Of a DNA stretch of 12,224 nt, positions 1-7,075 are shown one piece after another. Within the stretch, counting starts at the first letter, position 1, and each line of letters begins with the position of its first letter. The notes under the pieces are model-generated. The model was not told where the DNA came from, ran no database searches, and saw only the letters and a program-made list of their open reading frames with translations. Where the stretch lies: contig CAJUJC010000013.1 of the NCBI GenBank assembly GCA_910586805.1, positions 1-12,224 of the forward strand, read 5' to 3'. This DNA is from an uncultured Erysipelotrichales bacterium (GTDB lineage: Bacteria; Bacillota_I; Bacilli_A; Erysipelotrichales; Coprobacillaceae). The position numbers and the translations under genes were made by a program.

Positions 1-751
1 TCATCATCACTGATCTTATTTTACCTTTTTCTAGTTCCTCTACTCCTCTTATCGTCGATCCTCCTGGAGAACACACTCTATCTTTCAATTCTCCTGGATG
101 AATGTTTGTTTCATTTTGCATTTTTCCTGAACCAAGTACCATTTGCGAAGCAAGTTTATAAGCCAAATTTCTTGGCAACCCTTCTTTAACTGCTCCATCA
201 GCTAAACCTTCAATAATCATATAAATAAATGCAGGACCACATCCACTTAAAGAACCTGCTACTCCCATCAAATGGGATGGTATGATTTCTATCTTTCCAA
301 TTGATGAAAATAAATCTTTTGTAAATTGAAGTTCATCAGGTAACAATGAGTGTCTTTCTTCTAATAATGACATTCCCTCTAGAACTTGAACTGGAGTATT
401 TGGCATAACAAAAATATGTCGTGTTGAATCATCTAATAACATTTCATACTTCTCAAAATCATACCCTAATACAATAGAAATAATTGCTTTGTTTTTAAAT
501 TTATCCTTTAAAGGGCATATAACACTTTCTAAAACTTGGGGTTTAACTGCAACAAAAACAATCTCACTATTCTCAATAATCTCATCCACACTTTGACCTA
601 TGCAAATATTGAAAGCACTCATTTTATCAAGTTGTGACTTTTGAATATCATATGCAATAATATCCTCGCCATTCATAAAATGAGAATTAATAATCCCTCT
701 TACTATTGCACTTGCCATATTTCCCATTCCAATAAAACCTAACTTTTTCAT
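1..751 (-). CDS. proC: Pyrroline-5-carboxylate reductase (partial, C-terminus cut by window edge)
   Basis: ProC reduces 1-pyrroline-5-carboxylate to L-proline with NAD(P)H, the last step of proline synthesis, in the cytoplasm. Reading back from an ATG at 749-751, 250 codons are open to the window edge with no stop. The N-terminus is MKKLGFIGMGNMASAI, a Rossmann GxGxxxA nucleotide-binding loop. Around residues 168-175 there is SLSGCGPAF, matching the family's SGSGPA(Y/F) motif, and from residue 229 PGGSTIRGVEELE, the C-terminal ProC signature that helps form the active site and dimer. The family is about 265-280 residues long, so roughly 15-25 residues are missing on the left. The start is supported by AAGGAGG at 759-765, 7 bases upstream. 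That site lies only 3 bases past the T run of the hairpin after ftsZ, so expression needs either read-through from ftsZ or a promoter inside ftsZ; I found no convincing promoter there. Identity is secure. Confidence 0.96.
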   Translation of the reverse strand, partial: MKKLGFIGMGNMASAIVRGIINSHFMNGEDIIAYDIQKSQLDKMSAFNICIGQSVDEIIENSEIVFVAVKPQVLESVICPLKDKFKNKAIISIVLGYDFEKYEMLLDDSTRHIFVMPNTPVQVLEGMSLLEERHSLLPDELQFTKDLFSSIGKIEIIPSHLMGVAGSLSGCGPAFIYMIIEGLADGAVKEGLPRNLAYKLASQMVLGSGKMQNETNIHPGELKDRVCSPGGSTIRGVEELEKGKIRSVMM

Positions 752-767
752 TCTCTTTCCTCCTTAT

Positions 768-796
768 AAAAAAAGCTAACAACCCTATGTTAGCTT
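768..796 (-). terminator. Rho-independent terminator-like hairpin after ftsZ, abutting the proC RBS
   Basis: On the minus strand a perfect 8-bp stem (AAGCTAAC / GTTAGCTT, plus-strand arms 773-780 and 789-796) encloses an 8-base loop. It is followed by further Ts, making a run of seven counted with the stem end. The 5' arm overlaps the ftsZ stop codon (795-797). The stem has only three G-C pairs, so termination may be partial. Because proC starts 17 bases beyond the T run, the hairpin may act as an attenuator setting the ratio of proC to ftsAZ transcript; that is inference. Confidence 0.75.
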
Positions 797-1883
797 ATAA
801 TCTTCTATTTCTTAAAAACTCAGGTAATGCATCGTCATCATCATTATCTTCTTGAACATCATAAACAGTTGGTCTTGCTGAAGTTGTTTCATATGTATGT
901 GTTGTTTTCACAGGTGATGAAACTGGAGTTTCCTCTTCTTGTTCAAAACCAGTAGCAATAACAGTAACAATAACTTGATCATCTAACTGATCATTAATAG
1001 CAACACCTAAAACTGTGTTTACATCATTACCAACAGCTTCTCTAATTGTAGCTAAAGCAGTATTAGCATCATATAAAGTAATATTTGTTCCACCAGTAAC
1101 ATTAACAATAGCATCCTTAGCTCCAGCAATCGATACATCCAATAATGGTGATGAAATAGCTCTTAACGCAGCTTCTTCAGCTTTATTTTCACCATCGCTC
1201 ATACCAATACCAATCAATGCTGAACCTCTATCTTTCATAACAGAAGAAACATCAGCAAAATCCAAGTTGATAAATGCAGGAATTGCAATTAAATCAGTGA
1301 TTGTTTGAACCCCTTGTCTTAATACATTATCTGCTTCTCTAAACGCTTCACCCATTGGTTTTCTACCAATAGCTTCTAATAAGCGATCGTTAGATACAAC
1401 GATAATAGAATCGACATTTTCTCTTAACTCAGCTAATCCACCTTTAGCTTGCCTTAAAACCTTAGGTCCTTCAAACATAAATGGTGAAGTAACAACACCC
1501 ACAGTTAAAGCACCAAGGTCACGAGAAATTTTAGCAACAACAGGAGCAGCACCAGTTCCTGTTCCTCCACCCATACCAGCAGCAATAAATACCATATTTG
1601 CTCCAGTTAATGCTTGTCTAATTTCTTCTTCAGTTTCTAAAGCAGCTTTTCTTCCTACTTCAGGATTTCCACCTGCTCCTAATCCATGTGTCAATTCTTT
1701 TCCTAATACAATCTTATTTTCAATATCAATACCCTTTAAAATCTGAGCATCAGTATTAGCGACATAAAATTCTACACCTCTAACACCTTCTTTAGCCATT
1801 CTTGCAACAGCATTACAACCACCGCCACCTACTCCAATGACTTTAATCTTTGCAACTTGAACAAAATCTAACTTACTATCCAT
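795..1883 (-). CDS. ftsZ: Cell division protein FtsZ
   Basis: FtsZ is the tubulin-like GTPase that polymerises at mid-cell into the Z-ring and recruits the division machinery. The 362-residue product has the family's layout. A nucleotide-binding N-terminal domain contains GVGGGGCNAV (residues 17-26) and the tubulin signature GGGTGTG at 105-111. The catalytic T7/synergy loop is NLDFADV at 206-212, followed by the C-terminal domain. A short, polar, low-complexity linker runs over about 315-350, and the conserved tail DALPEFLRNRRL at 351-362 is the peptide that binds FtsA and other anchors. The linker of about 35 residues is short compared with many Firmicutes. The ATG at 1881-1883 has a GAGG-type ribosome binding site at 1891-1897. 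The gene lies 28 bases after ftsA and is surely cotranscribed with it. No flanking mur or ftsQ genes are seen, so this pair is detached from the classical dcw cluster. Confidence 0.98.
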   Translation of the reverse strand: MDSKLDFVQVAKIKVIGVGGGGCNAVARMAKEGVRGVEFYVANTDAQILKGIDIENKIVLGKELTHGLGAGGNPEVGRKAALETEEEIRQALTGANMVFIAAGMGGGTGTGAAPVVAKISRDLGALTVGVVTSPFMFEGPKVLRQAKGGLAELRENVDSIIVVSNDRLLEAIGRKPMGEAFREADNVLRQGVQTITDLIAIPAFINLDFADVSSVMKDRGSALIGIGMSDGENKAEEAALRAISSPLLDVSIAGAKDAIVNVTGGTNITLYDANTALATIREAVGNDVNTVLGVAINDQLDDQVIVTVIATGFEQEEETPVSSPVKTTHTYETTSARPTVYDVQEDNDDDDALPEFLRNRRL

Positions 1884-1911
1884 ATTCTCATCCTCACTTT
1901 ATATTCCCATC

Positions 1912-3186
1912 TTAATCATCATCTTCGCTAAAAAAACTTTCAATCACTCTTGTCAAAGTCGTTTTCTTTTGACTTTCATGAATTGGTCTTGCTTTTGTCA
2001 AACCTTTAAAACGTATACTCATTGTACTCGAAATATCAGGCAAAATCATTGAAGCATCTATTCCGCCTAAAATTTTTGAACGATCGTTCAAATAATACAT
2101 CATTCCTAAACACGAAACATAAGACATATCTCTTGCTCCAATTGTTTCAGGACGATATGTTCTAACAACACTATGTAATACAGCACTTGCGACTCTATCA
2201 ATTTCAGGAAGTTCGCCACCGCCACCAACAATAACTGTTTCATAACTACGTCCATCGTTAATAACATCAATCTTTGTTTTAATGACTTCCATGACTTCTT
2301 TAACTGCTTCATTTAATACAATTGATAAATCTTTTTGTGTATAATGAGTAACTCCATCTTCATCTTTCATTGTGTGAATAACATCCTCATCACCAATATT
2401 TTGATTGCATGTTCCATATTTGACTTTATAAATTTCAGCCTTATCCATTGGAATTTGCCATGCATTTGCAATTTTTCTTGTCAAATCATAACCACCAACA
2501 CTCGCCTGTGCTATATATTTAACATAACCACCTTCAAAAAAAGATACTGTCGATGTTTTATAACCAATATCTATTAATATAGCACCTTCTTGTAAATACA
2601 CAGCATCAAATGCTTCTTTTGCACAAGCATATGCATCAATTGTAATATCTAATACTTCCACTCCTGCTTTTTCTACTGCAGTAATATAACTATACAATAA
2701 CTTCTTCTTTGTTGTAATCACAAGAGATTCGGCTTTTAAAGATGCAGATTTTTGTCCTATTGGAACATCTGTAACTGTCCTTGTATCTAGTTGAAAACGA
2801 ATTGGAATGACTGAAATAATTTCCTCATCTTCACCACGTTCAAAACGTTTAGATAATTTTAAGGAACGAACAACATCTTCATTAGTAATTTGATCTGAAG
2901 GAGAATTGACTTTTGTAATCCCATCACTTTGATAGATATGGGCATAAAACGAAGGTATACATAAAGCCACTTTCGTAATAACTGCTCCCAAAGTTTGAGA
3001 AGCGTCATCTAACAACTGTTTAATTTCACTAACAACAGTTGGCATACTTTCAATCTTCCCTTTTTTCACACCATGACTTGTTATCTTTTTGGAAAACAAT
3101 ATGTTAATATTCGCACTAACAACCTCACCAACCACAAGTTTGATTGTTGCACTTCCTATATCTAAAACCGCATAGATATCTTTCAT
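1912..3186 (-). CDS. ftsA: Cell division protein FtsA
   Basis: FtsA is an actin-fold ATPase that tethers FtsZ filaments to the membrane and recruits later division proteins. The 424-residue product begins MKDIYAVLDIGSATIKLVVGE, which is the phosphate-1 motif of the actin/Hsp70 fold. The inserted SHS2 (1C) domain follows at roughly residues 85-165. Near residues 205-215, AILIDIGYKTS matches the phosphate-2 loop, and VIVGGGGELPEID near 318-330 matches the adenosine loop. The last 17 residues (KTTLTRVIESFFSEDDD) fit the amphipathic membrane-targeting helix with an acidic end. The ATG at 3184-3186 is preceded by AAAGGAG, 9 bases away. The gene leads the ftsA-ftsZ operon and follows a long AT-rich leader with a candidate promoter at 3390-3419. 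Length is typical for the family (about 400-440 residues). Confidence 0.97.
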   Translation of the reverse strand: MKDIYAVLDIGSATIKLVVGEVVSANINILFSKKITSHGVKKGKIESMPTVVSEIKQLLDDASQTLGAVITKVALCIPSFYAHIYQSDGITKVNSPSDQITNEDVVRSLKLSKRFERGEDEEIISVIPIRFQLDTRTVTDVPIGQKSASLKAESLVITTKKKLLYSYITAVEKAGVEVLDITIDAYACAKEAFDAVYLQEGAILIDIGYKTSTVSFFEGGYVKYIAQASVGGYDLTRKIANAWQIPMDKAEIYKVKYGTCNQNIGDEDVIHTMKDEDGVTHYTQKDLSIVLNEAVKEVMEVIKTKIDVINDGRSYETVIVGGGGELPEIDRVASAVLHSVVRTYRPETIGARDMSYVSCLGMMYYLNDRSKILGGIDASMILPDISSTMSIRFKGLTKARPIHESQKKTTLTRVIESFFSEDDD

Positions 3187-3389
3187 ACGATATTTCTCCT
3201 TTAAAAAATACTTCTATCTTATAATAACATAAAATTAATCATAAGAAAATACATAATAACGAAAGATATAAAAATATCTCCATTCCTATATTATAAAACG
3301 AAACATGAATTAATATTTTATAAAAAAACATAAAAAAGAAAGAAAAAACAAAGCTAAAAAGTATAAATTTATCGAAATATTTAAATATT
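3187..3389 (-). other. Long AT-rich 5' leader of ftsA-ftsZ (no gene)
   Basis: About 200 bases lie between the proposed ftsA promoter and the ftsA start codon. They are extremely A+T-rich and carry no open frame with a ribosome binding site. A second TATAAT is present at 3290-3295, but it has no acceptable -35 at 16-18 bases. A weak 6-bp AT-only hairpin (AGATAT / ATATCT) lies near 3264-3279. I see no riboswitch or T-box motif. The ftsA ribosome binding site AAAGGAG is at its 3' end, near 3196-3202. Confidence 0.4.
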
Positions 3390-3419
3390 ATTATATATCA
3401 AAAAAATATTTAATATCAA
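3390..3419 (-). promoter_or_regulatory. Candidate sigma-A promoter for ftsA-ftsZ
   Basis: On the minus strand TTGATA (3414-3419; 5 of 6 to TTGACA) is followed after 18 bases by a perfect TATAAT (3390-3395). Transcription would start near 3383, giving a leader of about 195 bases before ftsA. It sits just downstream of the T-flanked hairpin at 3424-3458, as expected for an insulated new transcription unit. In such AT-rich DNA chance matches are common, so this is a good candidate rather than proof. Confidence 0.5.
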
Positions 3420-3423
3420 TATC

Positions 3424-3458
3424 AAAAAAAGTAACTAACATAACTAGTTACATTTTTT
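3424..3458. terminator. T-flanked hairpin, possible bidirectional terminator
   Basis: A perfect 7-bp inverted repeat (GTAACTA 3431-3437 / TAGTTAC 3445-3451, 7-base loop) has seven As on its left (3424-3430) and ATTTTTT on its right (3452-3458). It therefore resembles an intrinsic terminator on both strands. No gene lies between it and the deoC terminator about 120 bases upstream on the minus strand, so what it terminates is unclear. It could be a backup for deoC read-through or the end of a short untranslated RNA. The stem is weak, with two G-C pairs. Confidence 0.45.
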
Positions 3459-3576
3459 AAAAGTTTTAATACCAACTCAATAGAATATTACATCAACATA
3501 TAACACCATGTTATTTTTAATAACAAAAAATATTTCTTTGTTTCATTTTCTTAAAAAAACTATTACTTTATTAAAT

Positions 3577-3612
3577 CAAAAACAAAAGCATTGTTTTTTT
3601 ACAATGCTCTTG
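3577..3612 (-). terminator. Rho-independent terminator of the rsmE-deoC operon
   Basis: On the minus strand a 12-bp stem with one G-U pair (CAAGAGCATTGT 3612-3601 / ACAATGCTTTTG 3594-3583) encloses a 6-A loop. It is followed by TTTTTGATTT. It lies about 40 bases after the deoC stop codon. Shape and T tract are typical, and this is one of the strongest terminators in the window. Confidence 0.88.
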
Positions 3613-3652
3613 CTTAATTTTTAAGATACACTAATTCATTAAGAAACCTTTA

Positions 3653-4315
3653 TTAATAATTTTTATCAATCGCTTCATTGTTTACAAGTTGAACACCTGA
3701 AGATGTCCCAATTCGACTCGCTCCTGCATCAATCATAGTCACCAAATCATCAAAACATCTCACTCCACCACTAGCTTTGATAAGCATTTGGTCTTTTACA
3801 ACATCTTTCATCAAAATAACATCTTCTTTGGTAGCCCCTCCTGTACTAAAACCAGTTGATGTTTTCACAAAAGTAGCATTCGCTTTTAAAGCCAATTCAC
3901 ATGCTTTTCGTTTTTCTTCATTTGTTAATAAACAAGTTTCAATAATAACTTTAACACAATGACCATCTGCTGCCTCAACAACAGCTTGAATGTCCTCATA
4001 CACCAATGTCTCATTCCCATCTTTTAAAGCACCAATATTAATAACCATATCAATTTCATCAGCACCATTTTTAATAGCATCTCTTGTTTCAAATGCTTTT
4101 ACACAAGATGTATTTGCTCCTAACGGAAAACCAATAACAGTGCACACTTTGACATGACTATCTTTCAAATATTCAGCACAATATGATACCCATGTTGGAT
4201 TCACACATACTGAAGCAAAATGATAGATTAAAGCTTCATCACATAATTTTTGAATATCTTTTAAAGTCATATCACTTTTTAATGCTGTATGATCAATAAA
4301 TGTATTGTACTTCAT
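3653..4315 (-). CDS. deoC: Deoxyribose-phosphate aldolase
   Basis: DeoC is a class I (Schiff-base) aldolase that splits 2-deoxyribose-5-phosphate into glyceraldehyde-3-phosphate and acetaldehyde, in deoxynucleoside salvage. The 220-residue product has the TIM-barrel landmarks. These are IDHTALK at 7-13, DEIDMVINIGALK at 86-98 (catalytic Asp), VIIETCLL at 123-130, KTSTGF at 151-156 with the Schiff-base lysine K151, and IKASGGVR at 179-186 with the second catalytic lysine K180. I chose the ATG at 4313-4315 because AAGGAGAT at 4323-4330 is spaced 7 bases from it. An upstream in-frame TTG at 4333 would swallow that site. The start lies inside the end of the murE-type gene (23-base overlap), so translation is probably coupled. 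It is the last gene of the run, and no other deoxynucleoside genes (pdp, deoB, cdd) are in view. Confidence 0.97.
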   Translation of the reverse strand: MKYNTFIDHTALKSDMTLKDIQKLCDEALIYHFASVCVNPTWVSYCAEYLKDSHVKVCTVIGFPLGANTSCVKAFETRDAIKNGADEIDMVINIGALKDGNETLVYEDIQAVVEAADGHCVKVIIETCLLTNEEKRKACELALKANATFVKTSTGFSTGGATKEDVILMKDVVKDQMLIKASGGVRCFDDLVTMIDAGASRIGTSSGVQLVNNEAIDKNY

Positions 4316-5768
4316 CTTCTTTATCTCCTTCAAAAATATTTCTTATTGCTTGCAAAGCAACATATTTATCACCAGGATAAGGTTCATTCCCAATAGAAGA
4401 TGCCATAAATTGTTCATGTCCTTTTCCCAAAATCAAAATAATATCACCTTTATTGGCAATTTGTATAGCCTGTTCAATAGCTATACGTCTATCTTTAATA
4501 ATCACACTTACTGGTTTTTCTATAAACTCTTGAATATCTTGACATATTTCATAAATATCTTCATCACGATTATCTTCAGCAGTTAATATCACCTGATCAC
4601 AATATTGATTCGCAAGCTTTCCTATAATTTCTCTTTTTTGGTAATTCTTTTTACCTGGTGCCCCAAAAACAGCTATAATGCGCCCACTACATTCTACCTG
4701 TCTCGTAAATTCAAAAACGTTTTTATAACTATTCGCATGTTGGCAATAATCTATAATCACATGAAAAGGATGTTTATGCTTTAACAATTCCATACGACCA
4801 TCTACACCCTTAATATATTGAATTGAATTCAAAATTTGTTCAGTAGGCATTTCTAAGGCAACGAGCACAGTAATCACAGCCAGTATATTAGAGACGTTAA
4901 AACGACCTAATATCGGAACATGAATATGTTTCAATTCATCTCGAATTTGCAAATCAAATTCACTATGATCAATGAATAATTGTATATTTCTTGCCATCAC
5001 ATCAGCTGTATGTTCAATACCATAAGTTAAGATATGAGAACGTAATGAATCTTTAACCAAATTATAAAAACGAACTTCATCCATATTCAAAATTGCAAAT
5101 CCTTTTTCATCTAATAGCGAAAATAATTTAGCTTTGGAATACATCAAATGTTCCATTGTTCCATGAAAATCTAAATGTTCTTCATAAACATTTGTAAAAA
5201 TGCCAATATCAAAATGAAGTCCATTCACACGCTTTAAAGCCAAACCATGACTTGAAACTTCTAAAGCCACACCCTTTACTTCTCGTTTCACCATTTCATT
5301 TAAATGACGTTGTAAGAAAATCGTTTCAGGAGTTGTATAAAGACTTTGTTCAATAATACCAGCATATTCCATATTATTTGTTCCAATATATCCCATCTTC
5401 AAATAATGTGATAACAAATCTCTAATCATCAATGCCACCACTGTCTTACCACTTGAACCAGTAACACCAATCATTGTCATCTTATAGCTTGGGTGATCAT
5501 AAAAAATATCCGCAACTCTATTTAACTCCTCTAACACATCATCAACTTTAATATATAAAATTTGAGGATGCTTATATGTTAATGGCTTAGAATAAACAAT
5601 ACACTTTGCACCTTGAAAGACTGCATCTTCAATATATTTATGGCCATCAACACTTAAACCATCAACACAAAAGAAAATAGAATCTTTTCCAACATAACGT
5701 GAATCACTATGAATAGAAACAATTTTGAAATCTTCTTGCACATCAAATAATTCATTAATTCTTTTCAT
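4293..5768 (-). CDS. murE: MurE-type UDP-N-acetylmuramoyl-tripeptide ligase (divergent motifs)
   Basis: MurE adds the third amino acid (meso-diaminopimelate or L-lysine) to UDP-MurNAc-L-Ala-D-Glu with ATP, making peptidoglycan precursor in the cytoplasm. The 491-residue product shows all three Mur-ligase domains. The N-terminal domain has SDSR near 22-25. The ATP loop GVTGSSGKT is at 101-109, then TTPE near 146, EVSSHGLALKRV near 170-181, and FTNVYEEHLDFHGTMEH with a following Lys. The C-terminal domain starts after GRFNVSNILA and ends with GKGHEQ at 448-453. Several hallmarks differ from textbook MurE: GSSGKT for GTNGKT, IDYCQHAN (339-346) for VDYAHTP, VFGAPGKKN for VFGCGGDRD, and EDNRDED (398-404) where DAP enzymes carry DNPR. 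The GAPG form recalls streptococcal lysine-type MurE, but GKGHE and the Arg recall DAP-type, so the substrate is unresolved. The ATG at 5766-5768 has AGGAAG 8 bases upstream; it overlaps mtaB by 14 bases and deoC by 23. Confidence 0.87.
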   Translation of the reverse strand: MKRINELFDVQEDFKIVSIHSDSRYVGKDSIFFCVDGLSVDGHKYIEDAVFQGAKCIVYSKPLTYKHPQILYIKVDDVLEELNRVADIFYDHPSYKMTMIGVTGSSGKTVVALMIRDLLSHYLKMGYIGTNNMEYAGIIEQSLYTTPETIFLQRHLNEMVKREVKGVALEVSSHGLALKRVNGLHFDIGIFTNVYEEHLDFHGTMEHLMYSKAKLFSLLDEKGFAILNMDEVRFYNLVKDSLRSHILTYGIEHTADVMARNIQLFIDHSEFDLQIRDELKHIHVPILGRFNVSNILAVITVLVALEMPTEQILNSIQYIKGVDGRMELLKHKHPFHVIIDYCQHANSYKNVFEFTRQVECSGRIIAVFGAPGKKNYQKREIIGKLANQYCDQVILTAEDNRDEDIYEICQDIQEFIEKPVSVIIKDRRIAIEQAIQIANKGDIILILGKGHEQFMASSIGNEPYPGDKYVALQAIRNIFEGDKEDEVQYIY

Positions 5769-7062
5769 CAATAACACTTCCTATCAATTCTGTATCAATA
5801 GCTTCCAAAATCTTAACTTTATAAATATGTCCAACTGACTCATGAGGTAAATCGACATGCACTTTCAAATAATTAGAAGCATGACCCACCATAAGATCTC
5901 CTTGTTTTTCTTCAATTAAAACTTCTAAAACTTTTCCAACTTGCCATGAAGCATATTCACTTTGTAATTGAAAAGATAAATCCATTAATTTCTTTACCCT
6001 TTCATGTTTGATCTGACCATCAATTTGTCCTTTCATTTTTGCTGCAGGTGTTCCCTTTCTTTGTGAATAAGGAAAAACATGCAATTGATTAAAATGCATA
6101 TCTTTAATCCATTGATATGTTTGCATAAATTCTTCTTCACTTTCATTAGGAAAACCGACAATAACATCTGTTGTAATAGAAATAGATGGTAATAATCTTT
6201 TTAATTCCTGAAGTTTATCAGCAAATTGTTTTGTTGTATAATGTCTATTCATTCTTTTTAATGTTGCATCACATCCTGATTGAATTGGAATATGTAAATG
6301 ATCAACAATGATTGAAGAGTGAGCAATTAAATCAATAATCTCTTGCGAAATTTGACTCATTTCAATAGAAGAAATTCTCAATCTTTTTAGTCCTTTTACT
6401 TTTGTTGTTAAGTCCACTAAAAGATCATAAAAAGAATAGTTATCCAAATCCACACCATAACCAGCAGTATGAATACCTGTTAAAACAATTTCTACAAAAC
6501 CGTGATCAACCAAAGATTGAGCCTGCTTCAAAACACTTTCTTTTTGTCTTGAACGAACTCTCCCTCTTGCATAAGGGATAATACAATATGTACAAAAATT
6601 ATTACATCCATCTTGAATCTTTAAAAAAGCTCTTGTATTTTTCGTAAATTCATCAATATCTAAATCTTCAAATGTTCTTAAATTCATAACATCAGCAACC
6701 TTAATAATTTGTTGATGTGTGCTTTGAAATTCATTAACAAGTTCCACAATTTGATTTCTATACTGTGTTCCTAAAACAATACTTACACCTTCAATTGAGG
6801 ATACCTCATCACAAGCTACCTGGCTATAACATCCAACAACACAAATAATAGCTTCACTATTCTTTCTTATAGCTTTACGTATCATTTGTCTTGACTTGGC
6901 ATCACCTGTATTTGTAACAGTACATGTATTAATCACATAAACATCAGCTTTTTCTTTAAAAGGAACTTCCTGATATCCATCAGCATGAAACAATTTTAAC
7001 ATAGCTTCTGATTCATATGTATTTACTTTACATCCTAAAGTTAAAAACGCAACAGTTTTCAT
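5755..7062 (-). CDS. mtaB: tRNA t6A37 methylthiotransferase MtaB
   Basis: MtaB is a radical-SAM enzyme that turns t6A into ms2t6A at position 37 of tRNAs reading ANN codons, stabilising codon-anticodon pairing. The 435-residue product has the three domains of the family. The N-terminal UPF0004 domain has its three cluster cysteines at Cys11 (TLGCKVNTYES), Cys47 (NTCTVTN) and Cys78 (VVGCYSQ). The radical-SAM core carries CNNFCTYC at 153-160 (Cys153, 157, 160) followed by IPYARGRVRSR. A TRAM RNA-binding domain covers about 370-435. LGCKVNTYESE and the spacing of the cysteines favour MtaB (YqeV) over MiaB or RimO. The ATG at 7060-7062 has AAGGAAG at 7068-7074. The gene lies 13 bases after the unknown gene and overlaps the start of the MurE-type gene. 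Confidence 0.96.
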   Translation of the reverse strand: MKTVAFLTLGCKVNTYESEAMLKLFHADGYQEVPFKEKADVYVINTCTVTNTGDAKSRQMIRKAIRKNSEAIICVVGCYSQVACDEVSSIEGVSIVLGTQYRNQIVELVNEFQSTHQQIIKVADVMNLRTFEDLDIDEFTKNTRAFLKIQDGCNNFCTYCIIPYARGRVRSRQKESVLKQAQSLVDHGFVEIVLTGIHTAGYGVDLDNYSFYDLLVDLTTKVKGLKRLRISSIEMSQISQEIIDLIAHSSIIVDHLHIPIQSGCDATLKRMNRHYTTKQFADKLQELKRLLPSISITTDVIVGFPNESEEEFMQTYQWIKDMHFNQLHVFPYSQRKGTPAAKMKGQIDGQIKHERVKKLMDLSFQLQSEYASWQVGKVLEVLIEEKQGDLMVGHASNYLKVHVDLPHESVGHIYKVKILEAIDTELIGSVIDEKN

Positions 7063-7075
7063 AACGTCTTCCTTT

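Noticed and set aside
1015..1308. Plus-strand open frame of 97 codons
   Set aside because: It lies entirely antisense to ftsZ, whose conserved motifs fix the coding strand; it is a mirror of biased codon use, with no ribosome binding site or family match.
2106..2577. Small frames on both strands (2106-2312 minus, 2335-2577 plus)
   Set aside because: Both fall inside ftsA in other frames, and their low-complexity products have no ribosome binding site.
3290..3295. Second TATAAT upstream of ftsA
   Set aside because: No -35-like hexamer at 16-18 bases and no extended -10 TG.
3500..3524. Inverted repeats ATAACA/TGTTAT and GTTAT/ATAAC as an operator or riboswitch
   Set aside because: The arms are 5-6 bases and nearly all A/T; such repeats are expected by chance in DNA this AT-rich.
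4316..4333. Upstream TTG start for deoC adding six residues
   Set aside because: The TTG overlaps the AAGGAGAT ribosome binding site that is correctly spaced for the ATG at 4315, and DeoC homologues begin close to that ATG.
4305..4586. Plus-strand frame rich in Phe and Ile resembling a membrane protein
   Set aside because: It is antisense to the C-terminal part of the MurE-type gene; the hydrophobic look comes from complementing Lys/Glu/Asn-rich codons.
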